From assembly GCA_018822665.1 (NCBI GenBank), contig JAHJJX010000009.1:1-64000 (forward strand): a stretch of DNA of 64,000 nucleotides, in the 5' to 3' direction. Shown here piece by piece: positions 61,947 to 64,000 of the stretch. Under the pieces are notes generated by a model. That model saw nothing but the letters and a program-made list of their open reading frames with translations, had not been told where the DNA came from and ran no database searches. Source of the DNA: a bacterium. GTDB lineage: Bacteria > Campylobacterota > Campylobacteria > Campylobacterales > Sulfurimonadaceae. Each line of letters opens with the position of its first letter. The stretch's first letter is position 1. The position numbers and the translations under genes are program-made.

Positions 61947-64000
61947 ATGAATACTGAGTGGGAAAATGTATATTTTTTATCACATGTAAATATTAAAAAT
62001 ATTATAGGTAAAGAGCTTATCAATAATGATAATGTTGCCGTCATGGAACTTGTAAAAAATTCTTATGATGCAGGTGCTAAAGAAGTAACTGTAGAATTTA
62101 AAAAATTAAAAAGCCAAGATAGAAAACTTCATGAAATTATAATAGCAGATGATGGAATTGGTATGTCTAAAGAAGATATATTGCATAAGTGGCTCAATCT
62201 TGCTTACTCCATCAAAAGAGTGCAAAATGCACAAAATAATAGACTTCAGGCTGGAAATAAAGGTATAGGGCGATTTTCTTGTGATAGACTTGGTAAAAAG
62301 TTAGATATATATACAAAAAAAGATTCTAAAGCATATCATTTGAAAATAGATTGGGAAGATTTTGAAAATGTACAAGATTATAATGTACAGATTAATCAAA
62401 TTCCTATGAAGTTAAAAGAAGTATCTGATGATGAGATATATCAAGATACCTCTTGTAACATTGGCAAAAATGGGACAATAATCAAAATATCTTACTTGAG
62501 AACAAGGTGGATAAAATTTAATGAAAATAGTTTATTTAATGAAGTGTTGAACTATCAAAAATTTGTTTCACTCAAATCTACATTAGAAAAATTAATTAAC
62601 AAAAGTCAAGTTGAAAGTGATAATTTTAAAATCTTTCTTAAAGTGCAAGAGATAGATGATGATAATGAAGATTCTTATAGTAAAAAGATAAATGGAGAGA
62701 TAGAAAATAAGTTTTTTGAAAAGTTGGATTTTGATACAACATATATTCATTCCGCGATTAGTAAAGATGGTAAATATATCATCACAAAGTTAAAGGATAG
62801 AGATAAAATTATTTTTAAAACAATTGAGCGAAATAGAGAATTTCCTGATTTAAAAAATATTAAAATCATTTTAATGCACCTAAACTTTTATGGAAAAGCT
62901 TATTTCATGAAACAAATGGGTGTGAGAAGTGTAGATTTTGGTTCTGTCTATCTTTTTATTAATGGTTTTAGAATACCACCTTATGGAGAAATTGATAATG
63001 ATTCATTTGGGATGGAAATGAGAAAAGGACAAGGACAAAGAAGATATTTAGGTGGCAGGGAAATTATTGGCAGAATAGAAATAGAAGATAGAACAGAACA
63101 GTACCCAATAATTTCAAGCAGAGAAGGAATTGTTCAAAATGAAGCATTTCGTCAGTTAATTCATAAGTCTACAAAATCTACAAAATCTCAAATTAAAAAT
63201 AATGGTTTTTTTTATAAAACACTTAAAAGACTTGAAAGATATGTGGTAGAGGGACTTAAATGGGATAGTGTTCCAAGGAGTGTGACAGAAGTTACAATAA
63301 ATAAGATGATAAAACAAAAAAATTGGAATGTGGATAAAGAAATCTATCTTATAAACAGAGAAGAAAAACTAAATAATGTTAGTAAAAAAATTTTTCAAAT
63401 AATGAGTATTGATTCTGCTGGCATAGTAGATTTAAATATTAATGATGAAGTTTTATCACACTTGATTGAAAAAGACACTCTAAAAACCCAGAAAAATATC
63501 ACACAATTTTTAAAAGATTTTAGCAAAGTTCCAAATTATGCTGTCGATGAAAAAACTAAGCAATTTGTAAAAAAAGCAATTGAAAATATTGGGGATGAAA
63601 CTTTATTGAAAAAAGTTGATTTTGTTTTGAATAATAATGTGAATAAAATTGATAATTTATTAAATAAAGAAGAAACATACAATCAGCTAGATAAAAAAAT
63701 AAAGATTTTGGAAAGTGAACAAGAAAATTTAAAAAAAGAGTTAGAACAAAGTGAAGAAAAAAATAAAAATTTAAAGCAAGAATTAGAAAAAATAAATTTA
63801 GACTTAGAACAAAAAAAGAAACATAACGCTTTTCAAGGTTCAATACTAGGTACAGAAAAAAAGTATATTATGGGACTTCAACATCAAATTAAACATTCAA
63901 CCAGTAGAATAATCAATAACTTACAATTATTTTTAGAGGAGAAAGGGGTTGATAATTTAAACAATGATGAAAAATCTTTTTTAAAAGTTATTTCAATGGA
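61947..64000 (+). CDS. GHKL ATPase (MORC/MutL-like), 5' part, runs off the window
   Basis: An ATG one base after the dcm stop opens a frame with no stop to the window end (more than 680 residues). The N-terminus has the GHKL ATP site: ELVKNSYDAGA (N box, near residue 36), IADDGIGMS (G1, near 70) and GNKGIGRFS (G2, near 105). Residues of about 180-460 form a transducer-like region, followed by a strong coiled coil near 585-625 and then LQHQIKHSTSRIINN, which resembles a histidine-kinase dimerisation helix. ATPases of this kind beside C5 methyltransferases occur in MORC-like restriction systems. Confidence 0.78.
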   Translation, partial: MNTEWENVYFLSHVNIKNIIGKELINNDNVAVMELVKNSYDAGAKEVTVEFKKLKSQDRKLHEIIIADDGIGMSKEDILHKWLNLAYSIKRVQNAQNNRLQAGNKGIGRFSCDRLGKKLDIYTKKDSKAYHLKIDWEDFENVQDYNVQINQIPMKLKEVSDDEIYQDTSCNIGKNGTIIKISYLRTRWIKFNENSLFNEVLNYQKFVSLKSTLEKLINKSQVESDNFKIFLKVQEIDDDNEDSYSKKINGEIENKFFEKLDFDTTYIHSAISKDGKYIITKLKDRDKIIFKTIERNREFPDLKNIKIILMHLNFYGKAYFMKQMGVRSVDFGSVYLFINGFRIPPYGEIDNDSFGMEMRKGQGQRRYLGGREIIGRIEIEDRTEQYPIISSREGIVQNEAFRQLIHKSTKSTKSQIKNNGFFYKTLKRLERYVVEGLKWDSVPRSVTEVTINKMIKQKNWNVDKEIYLINREEKLNNVSKKIFQIMSIDSAGIVDLNINDEVLSHLIEKDTLKTQKNITQFLKDFSKVPNYAVDEKTKQFVKKAIENIGDETLLKKVDFVLNNNVNKIDNLLNKEETYNQLDKKIKILESEQENLKKELEQSEEKNKNLKQELEKINLDLEQKKKHNAFQGSILGTEKKYIMGLQHQIKHSTSRIINNLQLFLEEKGVDNLNNDEKSFLKVISM

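Overview
The window reads as chromosome from a low-GC member of the Campylobacterota, most like Sulfurimonas or a close relative. The basis is gene order and family content: purA followed by a FliJ-like gene, a MotE-like gene, a DUF507 gene and carA; a ccoNOQP cbb3 oxidase operon followed by a DUF4006 gene; a four-gene porCDAB pyruvate oxidoreductase; AddB/AddA; a free-standing FlhB C-terminal paralogue; and a short HisZ. No rRNA operon or CRISPR array was seen.

Region 1 (1-12.7 kb) is accessory. It holds the end of an unknown gene, a solitary Dam-type adenine methylase, and an uncharacterised three-gene operon (HIT hydrolase, membrane protein, tandem PEP-synthase-like ATP-binding/MazG fusion) that looks like a candidate defence or nucleotide-signalling system. 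Next comes a stack of mobile elements, each truncating the previous one: an HU gene cut by an IS21-family element, its istB cut by a tandem tyrosine-recombinase element, that element cut by an intact IS3-family element, and then a fragment of a second IS3 transposase. A zinc-ribbon orphan gene follows.

Region 2 (12.7-17.3 kb) is a small integrative element in a tRNA-Ser(UGA) gene. It is bounded by an 81-bp direct repeat of the tRNA 3' portion and has a tyrosine integrase, paired 12-bp-spaced arm-type repeats near both ends, one cargo gene, a possible origin hairpin and a protein with family A/T7-RNA-polymerase-like motifs A, B and C. The intact tRNA-Ser is the last of four tRNAs (Gly, Leu, Cys, Ser) read leftward from a clear sigma70-type promoter.

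Region 3 (17.7-38.9 kb) is core: ilvD, thrS-infC, an MFS exporter, rdgB, uppP, a class V aminotransferase, hisZ-purA with flagellar genes, DUF507-carA, the cbb3 oxidase operon with its accessory small proteins and a CcoH-like gene, then addB. Between addB and addA (38.9-43.5 kb) sits an accessory insert: an AAA ATPase, a frameshifted GmrSD-like DUF262/DUF1524 restriction protein, and ORF6N and RhuM-type remnants.

Region 4 (43.5-60.4 kb) is core again: addA, rplM-rpsI, a DUF945 gene, a peptide-binding protein, a HAD phosphatase, porCDAB, luxS, mnmC, flhX, ribE, a Sel1 protein and mnmG. Region 5 (60.7 kb to the end) starts a restriction-modification-like locus: a C5 cytosine methyltransferase followed directly by a GHKL ATPase that runs off the window.

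A cross-cutting observation is a 9-bp motif, CCACATGCC (extended TTCCACATGCCA), present 17 times on both strands, including one inverted pair between genes. Base composition alone predicts less than one copy. All copies lie in core DNA and none in the accessory regions. It behaves like a DNA uptake signal sequence.
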